Assembly: GCA_944321015.1 (NCBI GenBank)
Contig: CALUJS010000003.1
Span: 1-64,000 of the forward strand
Length of the DNA: 64,000 nt
Origin: an uncultured Phocaeicola sp.
GTDB taxonomy: Bacteria > Bacteroidota > Bacteroidia > Bacteroidales > Bacteroidaceae
Reading direction: 5' to 3'
Positions within the stretch are counted from its first letter, which is position 1. Each line of letters opens with the position of its first letter. Below, piece after piece: positions 9,416-19,879 of this stretch. Position numbers and translations under genes: made by a program. The notes beneath the pieces are model-generated. The model searched no databases and was not told the DNA's origin. It saw only the letters and a list, made by a program, of their open reading frames with translations.

Positions 9416-11914
9416 TTATTCTATTTGTCGAGATTCGTTCTCATCATCGGCGCTACTGATGTCGGTTTCCTCTGTATTGACCTTGCATACAGAGGCTATC
9501 TGGTCGTTGCGTTTCTCCAGATTGATGAGACGGACGCCCTGAGTGGCCCGGCCCATGATGCGCACGTCGGCCACTTTCAAGCGAATCGTAATGCCGGACT
9601 TGTTGATTATCATGAGGTCGTTCTTGTCGGTCACAGACTTGATGGCAACAAGCTTGCCCGTCTTGTCCGTGATGTTCAGGGTCTTCACACCCTTGCCGCC
9701 GCGGTTCGTCTTGCGGTAATCCTCTATGTCGGAACGTTTGCCATAGCCTTGTTCCGAAACGACCATGACAGACTCGTGCTCGGGGTCTTTGATACATACC
9801 ATGCCAATGACCTCGTCGCTTCCGTCCTCATCGAGCGTGATGCCTCTCACTCCAGTTGCCGTACGTCCCATTTCGCGCACTGCGCTTTCGTGGAAACGGA
9901 TGGCGCGTCCGTTGCGGTTGGCTATGATGATTTCGTTGTCGCCGTTTGTCATGCGCACTTCAATCACGCTGTCGCCCTCGGCCAGATTGATGGCGTTCAC
10001 GCCGTTCTGGCGCGGACGGGAGTATTGCTCCAAGCGGGTCTTTTTGATGGTGCCCTGCTTGGTGCAGAAGAGCAGGTAGTGATTGTTGATGTAGTCGGCA
10101 TCGTTGAGCGTCTTGACGCGGATGAACACCGTCACCATGTCATCGGGCTCGATGTTGAGCAGGTTCTGTATGGCCCGGCCTTTGGAATTTTTCGTGCCTT
10201 CGGGGATTTCATAGACCTTGAGCCAGTAGCAACGCCCTTTCTTGGTGAAGAAGAGCATCGTGTTGTGCATGGTGGCGGGATAGATGTTTTCCACGAAGTC
10301 GGTGTCGCGCGTGTCGCTTCCCTTGGCGCCCACGCCTCCACGGTTTTGTGCATGGAAGTCGGCCAGCGGGGTGCGCTTGATGTAGCCCAGGTGGGAGATG
10401 GTGATGACCATCTCGTCGTCGGCATAGAAGTCTTCGGGATTGAACTCCTCCGAAGAATAGACAATCTCCGAACGGCGGGCATCGCCATATTTTTCTTTCA
10501 CCTCCACCAACTCGTCCTTGATGACCTTCTTACACATTTCATCATCGGACAGGATGCTTTCCAGGTAAGCTATCTGACGCTCAATTTCCTCATACTCGGC
10601 ATGGAGCTGGTCCTGCATCAGGCCGGTGAGCTGGCGCAGACGCATTTCCACGATGGCGCGGGCCTGAATCTCGCTCAGGGCGAAACGGGCCATCAGGTCG
10701 TTTATCGCGTCGTTGGGGGTCTTGGCCGCACGGATGATGCGGATTACCTCGTCGATGTTGTCGGATGCGATAATCAGACCTTCCAGGATGTGGGCACGCT
10801 CTTTCGCCTTGCGGAGGTCGAACTTCGTGCGGCGGATGACCACCTCGTGGCGATGTTCGACGAAATACTTGATGCAGTCCTTCAGGCTCAACGTCTTCGG
10901 ACGGCCGTGCACCAGCGCGATGCAGTTTACGCTGAACGACGACTGGAGGGCCGTCATCTTGAACAGCTTGTTCAACACGACGCTGGCATTGGCATCGCGC
11001 TTCACGTCGATGACGATGCGCATGCCTTCACGGTCGGTCTCGTCGTTCACGTTGGATATGCCGTCGATTTTCTTCTCGTTGACCAGTTCGGCAATGCTCT
11101 TGATGAGCTCGGCCTTGTTGACATTGTAGGGGATTTCGTTGACGACAATCTTGTCGTGCGTGTCGCCGGTCTCAATCTCGGCCTTGGCACGCATGACGAT
11201 GCGTCCGCGTCCCGTTTCGTAAGCCTCGCGCACACCGTTGATGCCGTAGATGTATCCTCCCGTCGGGAAGTCGGGAGCTTTGACATATTGCATCAGCCCG
11301 TCGGTGTCGATGTCGTTATTGTCGATATATGCCACACAGGCATCGATGACTTCCGACAGATTGTGGGGCGGAATGTTGGTGGCCATGCCCACGGCGATGC
11401 CCGACGCTCCGTTGATGAGCAACTGCGGGATGCGGGTCGGCATGACGGTAGGCTCCCGCAGCGAGCCGTCGAAGTTGTCCTGGAAGTCGACCGTCTCCTT
11501 GTAAAGATCCTGCATCATTTCCTCGCCCAGCTTCTTAAGGCGGGCTTCGGTGTAACGCATGGCAGCCGGACTGTCGCCGTCAATCGAGCCGAAGTTACCC
11601 TGCCCGTCGACCAGCGGATAACGCATGGCCCAATCCTGCGCCATGCGCACCAAGGCGCCATACACCGAAGAATCGCCGTGCGGGTGATATTTACCCAAAA
11701 CATCGCCCACGGTTCTGGCCGATTTCTTGTATGGTTTGTCCGACGTATTGCCCAGTTCCATCATGCCGTACAGGATACGACGATGCACGGGTTTGAAACC
11801 ATCTCTCACATCCGGAAGAGCTCTCGCCACAATGACTGACATGGAGTAGTCAATGTACGAGGTCCTCATTTCCTCCTCGATATTAACCTTTATAATTCTG
11901 TCTTGTTCAAGCAT
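9416..11914 (-). CDS. gyrA: DNA gyrase subunit A
   Basis: Type II topoisomerase subunit that breaks and rejoins DNA to introduce negative supercoils with GyrB. The 832-residue length and domain order are typical: N-terminal winged-helix/breakage domain with catalytic Tyr-121 (RYTEAR), coiled-coil neck, then six-bladed C-terminal wrapping domain (blades with [19 protein letters not shown]). The tail is acidic ([14 protein letters not shown]). The quinolone-determining stretch reads [10 protein letters not shown], with Ser-82 present and Gly-86 at the place of E. coli Asp-87. The ATG at 11914 gives the usual [16 protein letters not shown] start. It is divergent from clpC across a 567-bp gap with repeat array B. 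Confidence 0.97.
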   Translation of the reverse strand: MLEQDRIIKVNIEEEMRTSYIDYSMSVIVARALPDVRDGFKPVHRRILYGMMELGNTSDKPYKKSARTVGDVLGKYHPHGDSSVYGALVRMAQDWAMRYPLVDGQGNFGSIDGDSPAAMRYTEARLKKLGEEMMQDLYKETVDFQDNFDGSLREPTVMPTRIPQLLINGASGIAVGMATNIPPHNLSEVIDACVAYIDNNDIDTDGLMQYVKAPDFPTGGYIYGINGVREAYETGRGRIVMRAKAEIETGDTHDKIVVNEIPYNVNKAELIKSIAELVNEKKIDGISNVNDETDREGMRIVIDVKRDANASVVLNKLFKMTALQSSFSVNCIALVHGRPKTLSLKDCIKYFVEHRHEVVIRRTKFDLRKAKERAHILEGLIIASDNIDEVIRIIRAAKTPNDAINDLMARFALSEIQARAIVEMRLRQLTGLMQDQLHAEYEEIERQIAYLESILSDDEMCKKVIKDELVEVKEKYGDARRSEIVYSSEEFNPEDFYADDEMVITISHLGYIKRTPLADFHAQNRGGVGAKGSDTRDTDFVENIYPATMHNTMLFFTKKGRCYWLKVYEIPEGTKNSKGRAIQNLLNIEPDDMVTVFIRVKTLNDADYINNHYLLFCTKQGTIKKTRLEQYSRPRQNGVNAINLAEGDSVIEVRMTNGDNEIIIANRNGRAIRFHESAVREMGRTATGVRGITLDEDGSDEVIGMVCIKDPEHESVMVVSEQGYGKRSDIEDYRKTNRGGKGVKTLNITDKTGKLVAIKSVTDKNDLMIINKSGITIRLKVADVRIMGRATQGVRLINLEKRNDQIASVCKVNTEETDISSADDENESRQIE

Positions 11915-12263
11915 TTAAATGAATATTAATTATACATCTCGTAAAAGTCATGCTAAAATACGACAATTTTGCGAAACAGCGAACATTTTTGTCCCAAAAA
12001 CAACAAGCGTTTTTAACCCCAATCGGCCATTAGACTTTAGGAAGATTGCCTGCTTGTGTCTTGCAGATTGCTTTCCGCGTCGCCGAAGGCGTAGCGGGCT
12101 ACGTCGAGGCGGCACGGAAGGCAAAATGCCGACAGAAGCGGGCAAGATGCCTAAAGAGCTTCACCCCCGGAACAATAATGTACCTGATGCGGTCTGATGA
12201 CCGATTGGGGTTCAACCGACAGGACCGAGCCCGGGAGCGGAACGGAAACCGCCTTGAGCGGGA
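11915..12263. other. Non-coding part of gyrA-clpC gap
   Basis: No convincing gene. Short reading frames here are out of character with coding DNA. The only clear structure is the imperfect palindrome at 12070-12122, listed separately. A weak TATTTTAG box on the minus strand near 11955 may belong to the gyrA promoter. Confidence 0.5.
12070..12122. repeat. Long imperfect palindrome
   Basis: The left arm GCTTTCCGCGTCGCCG and the right arm CGGCACGGAAGGC fold back, with the inner arms GGCGTAG and CTACGTC, around a small GGG loop. The stem is about 24 pairs with a few mismatches. It resembles REP-type palindromes. It is not next to a gene end, so terminator function is unlikely. Confidence 0.5.
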
Positions 12264-12351
12264 ATATGGACGCCCGTGAGCGAAGATATGGCGGCTCGTG
12301 AGCGGACATATGGGCGCTCGCGTCCGTGCATATGGCGGCTCAACGGCCCCG
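12264..12351. repeat. 22-bp phased ATAT array B
   Basis: ATATGG cores start at 12264, 12286, 12308 and 12330, all exactly 22 bp apart. Interiors are variable and GC-rich (CGCCCGTGAGCG, CGGCTCGTGAGCG, GCGCTCGCGTCCG). The array lies between the divergent gyrA and clpC, about 130 bp upstream of the clpC start. Confidence 0.9.
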
Positions 12352-12444
12352 ACTGTCACCCGGGACAGACGCCGCGGGACGCTTTTTTGGTACACTATTT
12401 GTACATAGGATGAAGAAGATACAACAAACTAAAGAGAAATCCGC

Positions 12445-12452
12445 TATATTTG
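12445..12452 (+). promoter_or_regulatory. -7 box before clpC
   Basis: TATATTTG matches TAnnTTTG, 30 bp before the clpC ATG. No TTTG at the expected -33 spacing is seen. The heat-shock-type ATPase may use additional signals not visible here. Confidence 0.5.
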
Positions 12453-12481
12453 CAACATGATAATCTGAGAGGTAAAAAGAC

Positions 12482-15046
12482 ATGAACAATCAATTTTCAC
12501 AAAAAGTGTCAGATATATTAGTGTACAGTAAACAGGAAGCCATCCGCCTCCACAGCGACCATGTGGGACCGGAGCACTTATTGCTGGGCCTGTTCAAGGA
12601 AGGTTCGGGCAAAGCGATTGACATATTGCAAAATAAACTTTACGTAGACATAGAAAACATACGAAACGAGATAGAAAACCGCATACAGCGTGAAGACACC
12701 GGCATTCCCTCGCGCAAGTCCGAGGCGTTCAACGAAGTGATGCTCGACGAGACCAGTGCGCGCATCCTCCGCTTGGGCATTCTGGAAGCCCGGCTGATGA
12801 AAAAGGAAGTCGTGGGCGACGAACATCTGCTGCTTGCCATACTGAAACAGCATGACAATCTGGCGGCACAGATTCTCGAAAAAAACGACGTGACCTACGC
12901 GCTCGTATTCGAGGAACTGTCGCTGAAACAAGCCGACACAAGTGCCGGTCTCAGCGGCTACGACGAAGACGAGGAGGACATGCCCCGACAGGCTTCCTCG
13001 CCCAACAATGGCAACAACGCAGGCCCGGGAGCGCAAACGCAGACCCGCCGCGCGGCCAACGACACGCCCACCATCGACATGTTCGGATTCGACCTGACCA
13101 AAGCGGCCGAACAGGGTAAACTCGACCCCGTGGTAGGACGCGAAAAGGAAATCGAACGCCTGGCCCAAATCCTGTGCCGGCGAAAAAAGAACAACCCCGT
13201 GCTGATAGGCGAACCGGGAGTCGGCAAATCGGCCATCGTGGAAGGGCTGGCGCTGCGCATCGTCGAGAAGAAAGTGTCGCGCATGTTGTTCGACAAACGC
13301 GTCGTCGCGCTCGACATGACCGCCGTGGTGGCCGGCACAAAATATCGCGGACAATTCGAGGAACGCATACGCGGCATCCTCAAGGAGTTGAAGGACAATC
13401 CGAACGTGATTCTGTTTATCGACGAAATACATACCATCGTGGGAGCCGGCTCGGCTCCGGGCTCCATGGATGCGGCCAACATGCTGAAACCGGCTCTGGC
13501 CCGTGGCGAAATACAATGCGTCGGAGCCACGACACTCGACGAATATCGGAAAAGCATCGAGAAAGACGGCGCCCTGGAACGCAGGTTCCAAAAGGTAATC
13601 GTCGAACCCACCACGGCCGACGAAACCCTGCAGATTCTGCAGAACATCAAGGGCAAATACGAAGACCACCACAACGTGACTTACACGCCGGAAGCCCTGA
13701 CGGCCTGCGTCAAACTGACCGACCGCTACATATCCGACCGCAATTTCCCCGACAAGGCCATCGACGCCATGGACGAGGCCGGCTCGCGCGTACATCTTAC
13801 AAACATCACCGTGCCCAAAGACATCGAGGAGCAGGAGAAACAGATCGACCAACTGAAGCAACTGCGCCTCAGTGCCGTGAAGGCCCAGAACTATGAACTG
13901 GCCGCCAACTACCGGGACAAGGAAAAAAACCTGCAGGCCCAACTGGACGAAATGAAACGGGCATGGGAAAACAACCTGAGGGACAACCGCGAGGTGGTGG
14001 ACGAGGCTCAGATAGCCGACGTGGTGTCCATGATGTCGGGCGTGCCTGTGCAACGCATGGCCCAGGCCGAAAGCATACGCCTGAAGGGAATGCGCGAGGA
14101 ACTGACGAGCCGCATCATCGCCCAGGATTCGGCCGTGGACAAGCTGGTGCGCGCCATACAACGCAGCCGCGTGGGACTGAAAGACCCCAACCGCCCCATC
14201 GGCACCTTCCTGTTCCTCGGTCCTACGGGCGTGGGCAAGACCCTGCTGGCCAAAGAACTCGCCCAATATATGTTCGGATCAGTCGATGCGCTGATACGCA
14301 TCGACATGAGCGAGTATATGGAGAAGTTTACCGTATCGCGTCTTGTCGGGGCGCCTCCCGGATACGTGGGCTATGAAGAAGGCGGCCAACTGACCGAAAA
14401 AGTACGCAGACGTCCCTACTCCATCGTGTTGCTTGACGAAATCGAGAAGGCACACGGCGACGTATTTAACCTGCTGCTCCAGGTCATGGACGAAGGACGG
14501 CTGACAGACAGCTACGGACGGACCATCGACTTCAAGAACACGGTGATTATCATGACGTCAAACATCGGCACGCGCCAACTGAAAGAGTTTGGCCACGGCA
14601 TAGGCTTCTCGGCCCAACTGCGCTCCGACAACGACAAGGAATATGCACGCGGCGTGATACAGAAAGCGCTCAACAAATCGTTCGCGCCGGAGTTCCTGAA
14701 CCGCATCGACGAAATCATCACATTCGATTCGCTCGACCGTCCGGCCATCCGCCGCATCGTGAAACTGGAGCTGGCCCGGCTCGTCAAGCGAGTGGAAAAC
14801 ATGGGCTACAGCCTGAATATGTCCGAAGAAGTCGAAGCATTTGTTGCCGACCACGGCTTCGATTTGCAATTCGGCGCCCGTCCGCTGAGACGCGCCATCC
14901 AGACCTATCTGGAAGACGGCCTGTCGGAACTGCTGGTCAACGAGTCACCGGCGCCGGGCAGCACGCTGACGGTCAAAACAGATGCAGCAAACAAAGACAA
15001 ACTGTCATTCGCAAGCATACCGGCAGACGTACCGTCCCAAGTTTGA
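12482..15046 (+). CDS. clpC: ClpC AAA+ unfoldase
   Basis: Hsp100 ATPase that unfolds proteins and passes them to ClpP. The 854 residues show the expected order: double Clp-N repeat (about 1-150), an acidic/Asn-rich linker, D1 ATPase with Walker A GEPGVGKS (about 242-249) and Walker [11 protein letters not shown], a UVR-like coiled middle ([16 protein letters not shown]), and D2 with Walker A GPTGVGKT (about 580-587) and the pore region [13 protein letters not shown]. Length fits ClpC rather than ClpA or ClpB, whose middle domain is longer. Start at 12482 is the first ATG after the promoter box. Followed by a terminator and htpG, making a proteostasis pair. Confidence 0.95.
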   Translation: MNNQFSQKVSDILVYSKQEAIRLHSDHVGPEHLLLGLFKEGSGKAIDILQNKLYVDIENIRNEIENRIQREDTGIPSRKSEAFNEVMLDETSARILRLGILEARLMKKEVVGDEHLLLAILKQHDNLAAQILEKNDVTYALVFEELSLKQADTSAGLSGYDEDEEDMPRQASSPNNGNNAGPGAQTQTRRAANDTPTIDMFGFDLTKAAEQGKLDPVVGREKEIERLAQILCRRKKNNPVLIGEPGVGKSAIVEGLALRIVEKKVSRMLFDKRVVALDMTAVVAGTKYRGQFEERIRGILKELKDNPNVILFIDEIHTIVGAGSAPGSMDAANMLKPALARGEIQCVGATTLDEYRKSIEKDGALERRFQKVIVEPTTADETLQILQNIKGKYEDHHNVTYTPEALTACVKLTDRYISDRNFPDKAIDAMDEAGSRVHLTNITVPKDIEEQEKQIDQLKQLRLSAVKAQNYELAANYRDKEKNLQAQLDEMKRAWENNLRDNREVVDEAQIADVVSMMSGVPVQRMAQAESIRLKGMREELTSRIIAQDSAVDKLVRAIQRSRVGLKDPNRPIGTFLFLGPTGVGKTLLAKELAQYMFGSVDALIRIDMSEYMEKFTVSRLVGAPPGYVGYEEGGQLTEKVRRRPYSIVLLDEIEKAHGDVFNLLLQVMDEGRLTDSYGRTIDFKNTVIIMTSNIGTRQLKEFGHGIGFSAQLRSDNDKEYARGVIQKALNKSFAPEFLNRIDEIITFDSLDRPAIRRIVKLELARLVKRVENMGYSLNMSEEVEAFVADHGFDLQFGARPLRRAIQTYLEDGLSELLVNESPAPGSTLTVKTDAANKDKLSFASIPADVPSQV

Positions 15047-15069
15047 GACACACAGACAATATGTCAGAA

Positions 15070-15101
15070 TGTCAGGCGCACCAACGCCTGGCATTTTTTT
15101 T
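15070..15101 (+). terminator. Rho-independent terminator of clpC
   Basis: Stem TGTCAGGCG / CGCCTGGCA (one G-T pair) with loop CACCAA, followed by eight T residues. Confidence 0.88.
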
Positions 15102-15146
15102 GTACACTCGAAGCATAGCGTAAAACAATATAAACTTAAACGACCT

Positions 15147-17195
15147 ATGCAAAAAGGAAATATCGGGGTTACGACAGAGAACATCTTCCCCATCATCAAA
15201 AAGTTCCTGTACAGCGATCATGAAATATTCTTGCGCGAACTGATTTCCAACGCCGTCGATGCCACGCAGAAGCTAAAAACACTGGCTTCAAAAGGCGAAA
15301 TGAAAGGCGAAATGGGCGACCTGACCATCCGTGTGTCGCTAGACAAGGACACCATCACCATCTCCGACCGGGGCCTGGGTATGACCGCTGAGGAAATCGA
15401 CAAGTACATCAACCAGATAGCCTTCTCAGGAGCCAATGACTTCCTGGCAAAATACAAGGACGACGCCAACGCCATCATCGGTCACTTCGGACTGGGATTT
15501 TACTCCGCATTCATGGTGGCCAAGAAAGTGGAACTGGTGACCCGTTCCTACCGGGAAGATGCCCAAGCCATGAAATGGACCTGCGACGGCAGTCCGGAAT
15601 TCACTCTGGAGGAAACCGAAAAGGCCGACCGCGGTACGGACATCATCCTCTACATCGACGACGACTGCCGCGAGTTTCTGGAGGAATCGCGCCTCTCCTC
15701 GCTGCTGAGAAAATATTGCCACTTCCTGCCCATCCCCGTGGCCTTCGGAAAGAAAAAGGAATGGAAAGACGGAAAGCAGGTGGAGACCGAGGAAGACAAC
15801 GTGATAAACAACACGACTCCGCTGTGGACCCGCAAACCTTCGGAGCTGAAGGACGAAGACTACAAAGCCTTCTATCGCGAGCTGTACCCCATGTCCGACG
15901 AGCCGCTGTTCTGGATTCATCTGAACGTGGACTATCCGTTTAACCTGACGGGTATCCTGTACTTCCCGCGCATCAAGAGCAACATTGACCTGCAAAAGAA
16001 CAAGATTCAGCTCTACTGCAATCAGGTCTATGTGACCGATTCCGTGGAAGGCATCGTGCCGGACTTTCTGACGTTGCTTCACGGAGTCATCGACTCGCCG
16101 GACATCCCGCTGAACGTGTCGCGCTCTTACCTGCAAAGCGATTCCAACGTCAAGAAAATATCGACCTACATATCGAAAAAGGTATCGGACCGTCTGCAAT
16201 CAATCTTCAACAGCGACCGCAAGGACTTTGAAAGCAAATGGGACGACCTGAAAATCTTCATCCACTACGGCATGTTGACAGAGGAAGACTTCTACGACAA
16301 AGCCAACAAGTTCGCCCTGCTCAAAGACACCGATGCCCATTACTACACCTACGAAGAATATCAGAACCTGACAAAGGGCGAGCAGACCGACAAGGAAGGC
16401 AACCTCATCTATCTGTATGCCAACAATGCGGAAGAACAGTTCAGCTACATCGAAGCCGCCAAAAACAAAGGCTACAACGTGTTGCTGATGGACGGCCAGC
16501 TGGACGTGGCCCTTATCAGCCTGCTGGAGCGCAAGAACGAGAAGACACGCTTCACCCGCGTGGACAGCGACGTGATAGACCGTCTCATCGTCAAAGACGA
16601 AGTGCATGAAACAACGCTCGACGGCAACAAGCGCGAAATGCTTGCCACCATGTTCCGCAGCCAGATGCCACGGATAGACAAGGTGGAATTCAATGTCGAG
16701 ACACAGGCCCTGGGCGAGAATGTGGCTCCCATATTGATTACGCAAAGCGAATACATGCGCCGCATGAAAGAAATGGCACGCATCCAGCCGGGCATGAGTT
16801 TCTACGGCGAAATGCCCGACATGTTCAACGTGGTGGTCAACACCGACAACAAGCTCGTCAAGAACGTGCTGGAAGATTCCGAAGCGACATGTGCCGCCGA
16901 CCTGACTCCGTTGGAGCTCACGCTGTCCGACCTGGAGAAGCGCCACGAAGAGCTTCACAAGGCACAAGAGGGCAAGAAAGACGACGAAATCGCGACAGCC
17001 GACAAAGACGCGCTGGAAGAGGTCGAGAAGAAGATGAGCGAAGAAAGGGCCAAGAAGGATTCCATTCTGTCCGACTATGCCGGCAAGAACAGCATCATAC
17101 ACCAGCTCGTCGACTTGGCCCTGCTGCAAAACAACATGCTGAAAGGCGAAGCCCTGAGCAAGTTCATCAAACGCAGCATCGACCTGATTGGTTAA
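15147..17195 (+). CDS. htpG: HtpG, bacterial Hsp90 chaperone
   Basis: ATP-dependent chaperone, cytoplasmic homodimer. The 682 residues begin MQKGNIGVTTENIFP, followed by the GHKL ATPase fold: ELISNAVDAT (Asn/Asp of the N-box), DRGLGMT and GHFGLGFYSAFMV (lid and G2 box). A middle domain with the SRSYLQSD region and a C-terminal dimer domain follow. It is a little longer than E. coli HtpG (624) because of acidic/Lys-rich inserts near 580-640 (KAQEGKKDDEIATADKDAL). The ATG at 15147 is chosen; the same frame continues upstream into clpC and its terminator without family similarity. The gene follows clpC but is separated by a strong terminator, so it should have its own promoter. Confidence 0.95.
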   Translation: MQKGNIGVTTENIFPIIKKFLYSDHEIFLRELISNAVDATQKLKTLASKGEMKGEMGDLTIRVSLDKDTITISDRGLGMTAEEIDKYINQIAFSGANDFLAKYKDDANAIIGHFGLGFYSAFMVAKKVELVTRSYREDAQAMKWTCDGSPEFTLEETEKADRGTDIILYIDDDCREFLEESRLSSLLRKYCHFLPIPVAFGKKKEWKDGKQVETEEDNVINNTTPLWTRKPSELKDEDYKAFYRELYPMSDEPLFWIHLNVDYPFNLTGILYFPRIKSNIDLQKNKIQLYCNQVYVTDSVEGIVPDFLTLLHGVIDSPDIPLNVSRSYLQSDSNVKKISTYISKKVSDRLQSIFNSDRKDFESKWDDLKIFIHYGMLTEEDFYDKANKFALLKDTDAHYYTYEEYQNLTKGEQTDKEGNLIYLYANNAEEQFSYIEAAKNKGYNVLLMDGQLDVALISLLERKNEKTRFTRVDSDVIDRLIVKDEVHETTLDGNKREMLATMFRSQMPRIDKVEFNVETQALGENVAPILITQSEYMRRMKEMARIQPGMSFYGEMPDMFNVVVNTDNKLVKNVLEDSEATCAADLTPLELTLSDLEKRHEELHKAQEGKKDDEIATADKDALEEVEKKMSEERAKKDSILSDYAGKNSIIHQLVDLALLQNNMLKGEALSKFIKRSIDLIG

Positions 17196-17216
17196 ATTGC
17201 CGCCACTTGTCGCTGA

Positions 17217-17308
17217 ATATGGACGCTCGTATGTGAACATATGGACGCTCGCAAGCGGGCATATGACCGCTCACGGCTGAGCATATGGGCGCACGGACGC
17301 GACCATAA
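17217..17308. repeat. 22-bp phased ATAT array C
   Basis: ATAT cores start at 17217, 17239, 17261 and 17283, exactly 22 bp apart, with a degenerate ATAA at 17305. It lies in a convergent gap right after htpG, so promoter function alone cannot explain the family. Confidence 0.9.
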
Positions 17309-17344
17309 GAAGGATAATAACCGATTGATACACAACACAAACAA

Positions 17345-17380
17345 CAAAAGAGGATGGCTCGCGCGAGCCATCCTCTTTTG
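17345..17380. terminator. Bidirectional terminator htpG/wzc
   Basis: A perfect inverted repeat of 36 bp: CAAAAGAGGATGGCTCGC followed at once by its complement. A-rich and T-rich ends give U-tracts on both strands. It lies between convergent genes. Confidence 0.9.
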
Positions 17381-17411
17381 TTTTAGCCGTCTGTATTGGT
17401 GAAACGGTGGT

Positions 17412-17520
17412 TTACTTCTTCTTCACATCCGTATAGCCATAGCCGTAACCATAGCCATAACCAGACTTTCCGTAGCCGTAACCGTACTTCTGTCCGTAAC
17501 CATAGCCATAGCTGTTCTTG
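17412..17520. repeat. Degenerate 6-bp repeat encoding the Tyr-Gly tail of Wzc
   Basis: CCATAG, CCGTAA and related hexamers repeat in three blocks (3, 3 and 5 Tyr) split by QK and KSG. Each six-base step is one Tyr-Gly pair, so gain or loss of a unit keeps the frame and changes the number of phosphorylatable tyrosines. Confidence 0.75.
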
Positions 17521-19844
17521 CGTTTGGTCATATCGATGCCGTTGATAACCGTGGCCAGATGAGGTATCTTGTTCTCCTTCTGAAGAACGTTGATGTAGCC
17601 GAATCCGCCCTTGGGAGTGACATCCGCACGGCAAACGTAAACCAACATGTCGGCCACACGCGAAATGATGGCACTGTCGGTCACCATGCCGATTGGAGCG
17701 GTATCCATGATGATGTAGTCATAACGTTCCTTGAAACGGGCAATGACGTCATCCAGCGTATTGCGGGCCACCAGCTCCGTGGGGTTAGGCGGTATGGGGC
17801 CGCCGGGAATGATGTCGAGGTTCGGACTGATGTCGGAATGCTGCACCATCTCAAACAGGTCGACATGCTCGGGGTCGCTCAGATAGCTGGTGATGCCCAT
17901 GCCTCGGCGCGAAAGGTTGAACACCTTGTTCAGGCCGGGCTTGCGGATGTCCATACCCATGATGAGCACCTTCTTGCCCATGAAGGCAAGACTCACGGCC
18001 AAGTTTCCGGCCACAAACGACTTGCCTTCGCCCGGCATGGTTGACGAGAACATGATAACACGCTCGTCGGGACGGAGCATGAAGAGGAGGTTGGTGCGCA
18101 AACCGCGGAATGTCTCCTCCATGATGTCGTTCATGTTCTCATGCACCACAATGGCTCCCCGCTCAGGTTTCTTGCACACCGGAATCTCGCCAATGACGGG
18201 CACGGTCGTAATCTTCTCCACGTCTCCGCGATTCTCTATCTTGTACTTCAGCAGGTCAATCAGATAGATAATGCCAAACGGAATGCCCAGCCCCAGCACG
18301 AGCGCGGCCAGATAGAAGATTTTCTTCTTGGGCGACACGGGGTCTTTGTCGGGAAGGGCTTCTTCGATGATGCGTCCGTTGTTGGCCGTTGCAGCCAGAG
18401 TGATGGCGTTCTCCTCACGCTTCTGAAGCAACATCGTGTAAAGCGTAGCCTTGATTTCCTGCTGACGGGAAATGCTCATGAATTCTTTCTCCTGCTCGGG
18501 AGCCTGACTGATGCGTCCTTCAAACTTGCGTGCCTGGCGGTCAAGGTCCTTCTTGGTTATCTCCAGGCCGCGCAACACACTGGCTACGGTCGTCTGCACG
18601 CTGTGGCGCATGGCTTCCAGATTGGCATCGAGCTTCACGACGGCCGGGTTCTCTTCAGAGGAAGTCAGCAACAAGCGTTTGCGCTCGCCCAACTGTGCAT
18701 TATATTGGTCGATGGCCGTGCTCAGGCCTTTGTCCTCCAAACCGACATTGCTGGGAATTACCTCATTCCGGTTGGCCGGATTGTTGATGTAATCGCGCAG
18801 GAAAGTGACGAGACTGATTTGAGTCTCGTTGGCCACACGCTGCTGATTGTATTTGGAGTTCTCCTGCAAAGCCAACTGAGCATCGCTCACCAGGTCGGTA
18901 AGGCCGGAACGCTGCTTGAAGTCGGCCAAGCGGCTTTCCGTGCTGCCCAGCTCGTCATTGATGATGAGCAAGCGTTCTTCTATAAACTCTGCCGTCTTTT
19001 CGGCCACTTCGTTTTTCTCGTCGTTGGCATCCTGATTATACAGCGCCACAAGGCAATTGATGAAATCCATGGCACGCGCACGGTCGGTGTTTTGAACCGA
19101 CAGCTTGGCAATGGTGGTTGTCTTCGAGGTGGGTTCAACGGTCAGGTTGGTGCCATATGACTTGGCCACAGCCACAGGCGAATTGATGTAAGCCTTCAAA
19201 TCCACGTCCTCCTCCACCGGAATGGAGTCATTTACCATGAAAGATATGATACCCACGGGGGTAGTCAGCACTGCCGGGAACTTGTCGAAGTCCTGTCTCA
19301 TGGTCTCCTCGTCCGACTCCTCGTCGAGCGTATAGGTAGCCTTGACGGACAGCTTCTTGTCCGTCGTATAGCTGAGGTCCAGCTCCACGGGAGCATACAG
19401 TTCCTCGGCTTCTCCCGGCGTCATGAACACGCTGATGGGCGACTTCTTGTACAAGGGCATGTCATAACCAAACACACGTTTCTGAGAGACGCTGGTATAA
19501 AGGCCGAGCGTGGTGACGACTTTCTTCAGCAACGTACGCGACTGAAGTATTTCAACCTCGTTGTCAAAGTTGTTACTCATGGAGAACATGCCCAAATCCT
19601 GCATGGCGGCCAGCGGACTGGTCGACGACGCGCCGCCGCTGCGCTGGTCCTGCTCCTGAATGAGCACGGAGGCCGTCACGTTGTAGACCGGAGCCTGATA
19701 GCGCAGCCAAATCCATGTCAAAACAATCATGACCACGACTCCGACCACGAACCAATGCCAATAGACCAGATACTTGAATATTATCTCATACAGATTTATG
19801 CTTTCTTCTTTGCTCTCTTGAAGGGGAGTTTGTTCGTCTGTCAT
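17412..19844 (-). CDS. wzc: Wzc-type polysaccharide co-polymerase and tyrosine kinase
   Basis: Inner-membrane protein that controls capsule/exopolysaccharide chain length and export. In 810 residues: N-terminal Wzz region with first membrane helix (about 30-50), a long periplasmic coiled-coil part (about 60-500), second helix (about 510-530, FYLAALVLGLGIPFGIIYL), and a C-terminal BY-kinase with Walker A STMPGEGKS (about 601-608), Walker A' VLIMGMDIRKPG and Walker B DYIIMDTAP. The C-terminal tail is a run of Tyr-Gly pairs with eleven Tyr, the expected autophosphorylation cluster. It is the last gene of HAD-wza-wzc, 35 bp after wza. No glycosyltransferase or flippase gene is in the window. Confidence 0.93.
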   Translation of the reverse strand: MTDEQTPLQESKEESINLYEIIFKYLVYWHWFVVGVVVMIVLTWIWLRYQAPVYNVTASVLIQEQDQRSGGASSTSPLAAMQDLGMFSMSNNFDNEVEILQSRTLLKKVVTTLGLYTSVSQKRVFGYDMPLYKKSPISVFMTPGEAEELYAPVELDLSYTTDKKLSVKATYTLDEESDEETMRQDFDKFPAVLTTPVGIISFMVNDSIPVEEDVDLKAYINSPVAVAKSYGTNLTVEPTSKTTTIAKLSVQNTDRARAMDFINCLVALYNQDANDEKNEVAEKTAEFIEERLLIINDELGSTESRLADFKQRSGLTDLVSDAQLALQENSKYNQQRVANETQISLVTFLRDYINNPANRNEVIPSNVGLEDKGLSTAIDQYNAQLGERKRLLLTSSEENPAVVKLDANLEAMRHSVQTTVASVLRGLEITKKDLDRQARKFEGRISQAPEQEKEFMSISRQQEIKATLYTMLLQKREENAITLAATANNGRIIEEALPDKDPVSPKKKIFYLAALVLGLGIPFGIIYLIDLLKYKIENRGDVEKITTVPVIGEIPVCKKPERGAIVVHENMNDIMEETFRGLRTNLLFMLRPDERVIMFSSTMPGEGKSFVAGNLAVSLAFMGKKVLIMGMDIRKPGLNKVFNLSRRGMGITSYLSDPEHVDLFEMVQHSDISPNLDIIPGGPIPPNPTELVARNTLDDVIARFKERYDYIIMDTAPIGMVTDSAIISRVADMLVYVCRADVTPKGGFGYINVLQKENKIPHLATVINGIDMTKRKNSYGYGYGQKYGYGYGKSGYGYGYGYGYTDVKKK

Positions 19845-19879
19845 TGTTACTTGCTTTTAGGTTCTTCTTACTCGTCAAC

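Noticed and set aside
11640-11680. Gly-86 in GyrA at the place of E. coli Asp-87 as a quinolone-resistance mutation
   Set aside because: Ser-82 is intact and residues at this site differ between lineages of Bacteroidales. Without relatives for comparison it should be treated as a lineage feature.
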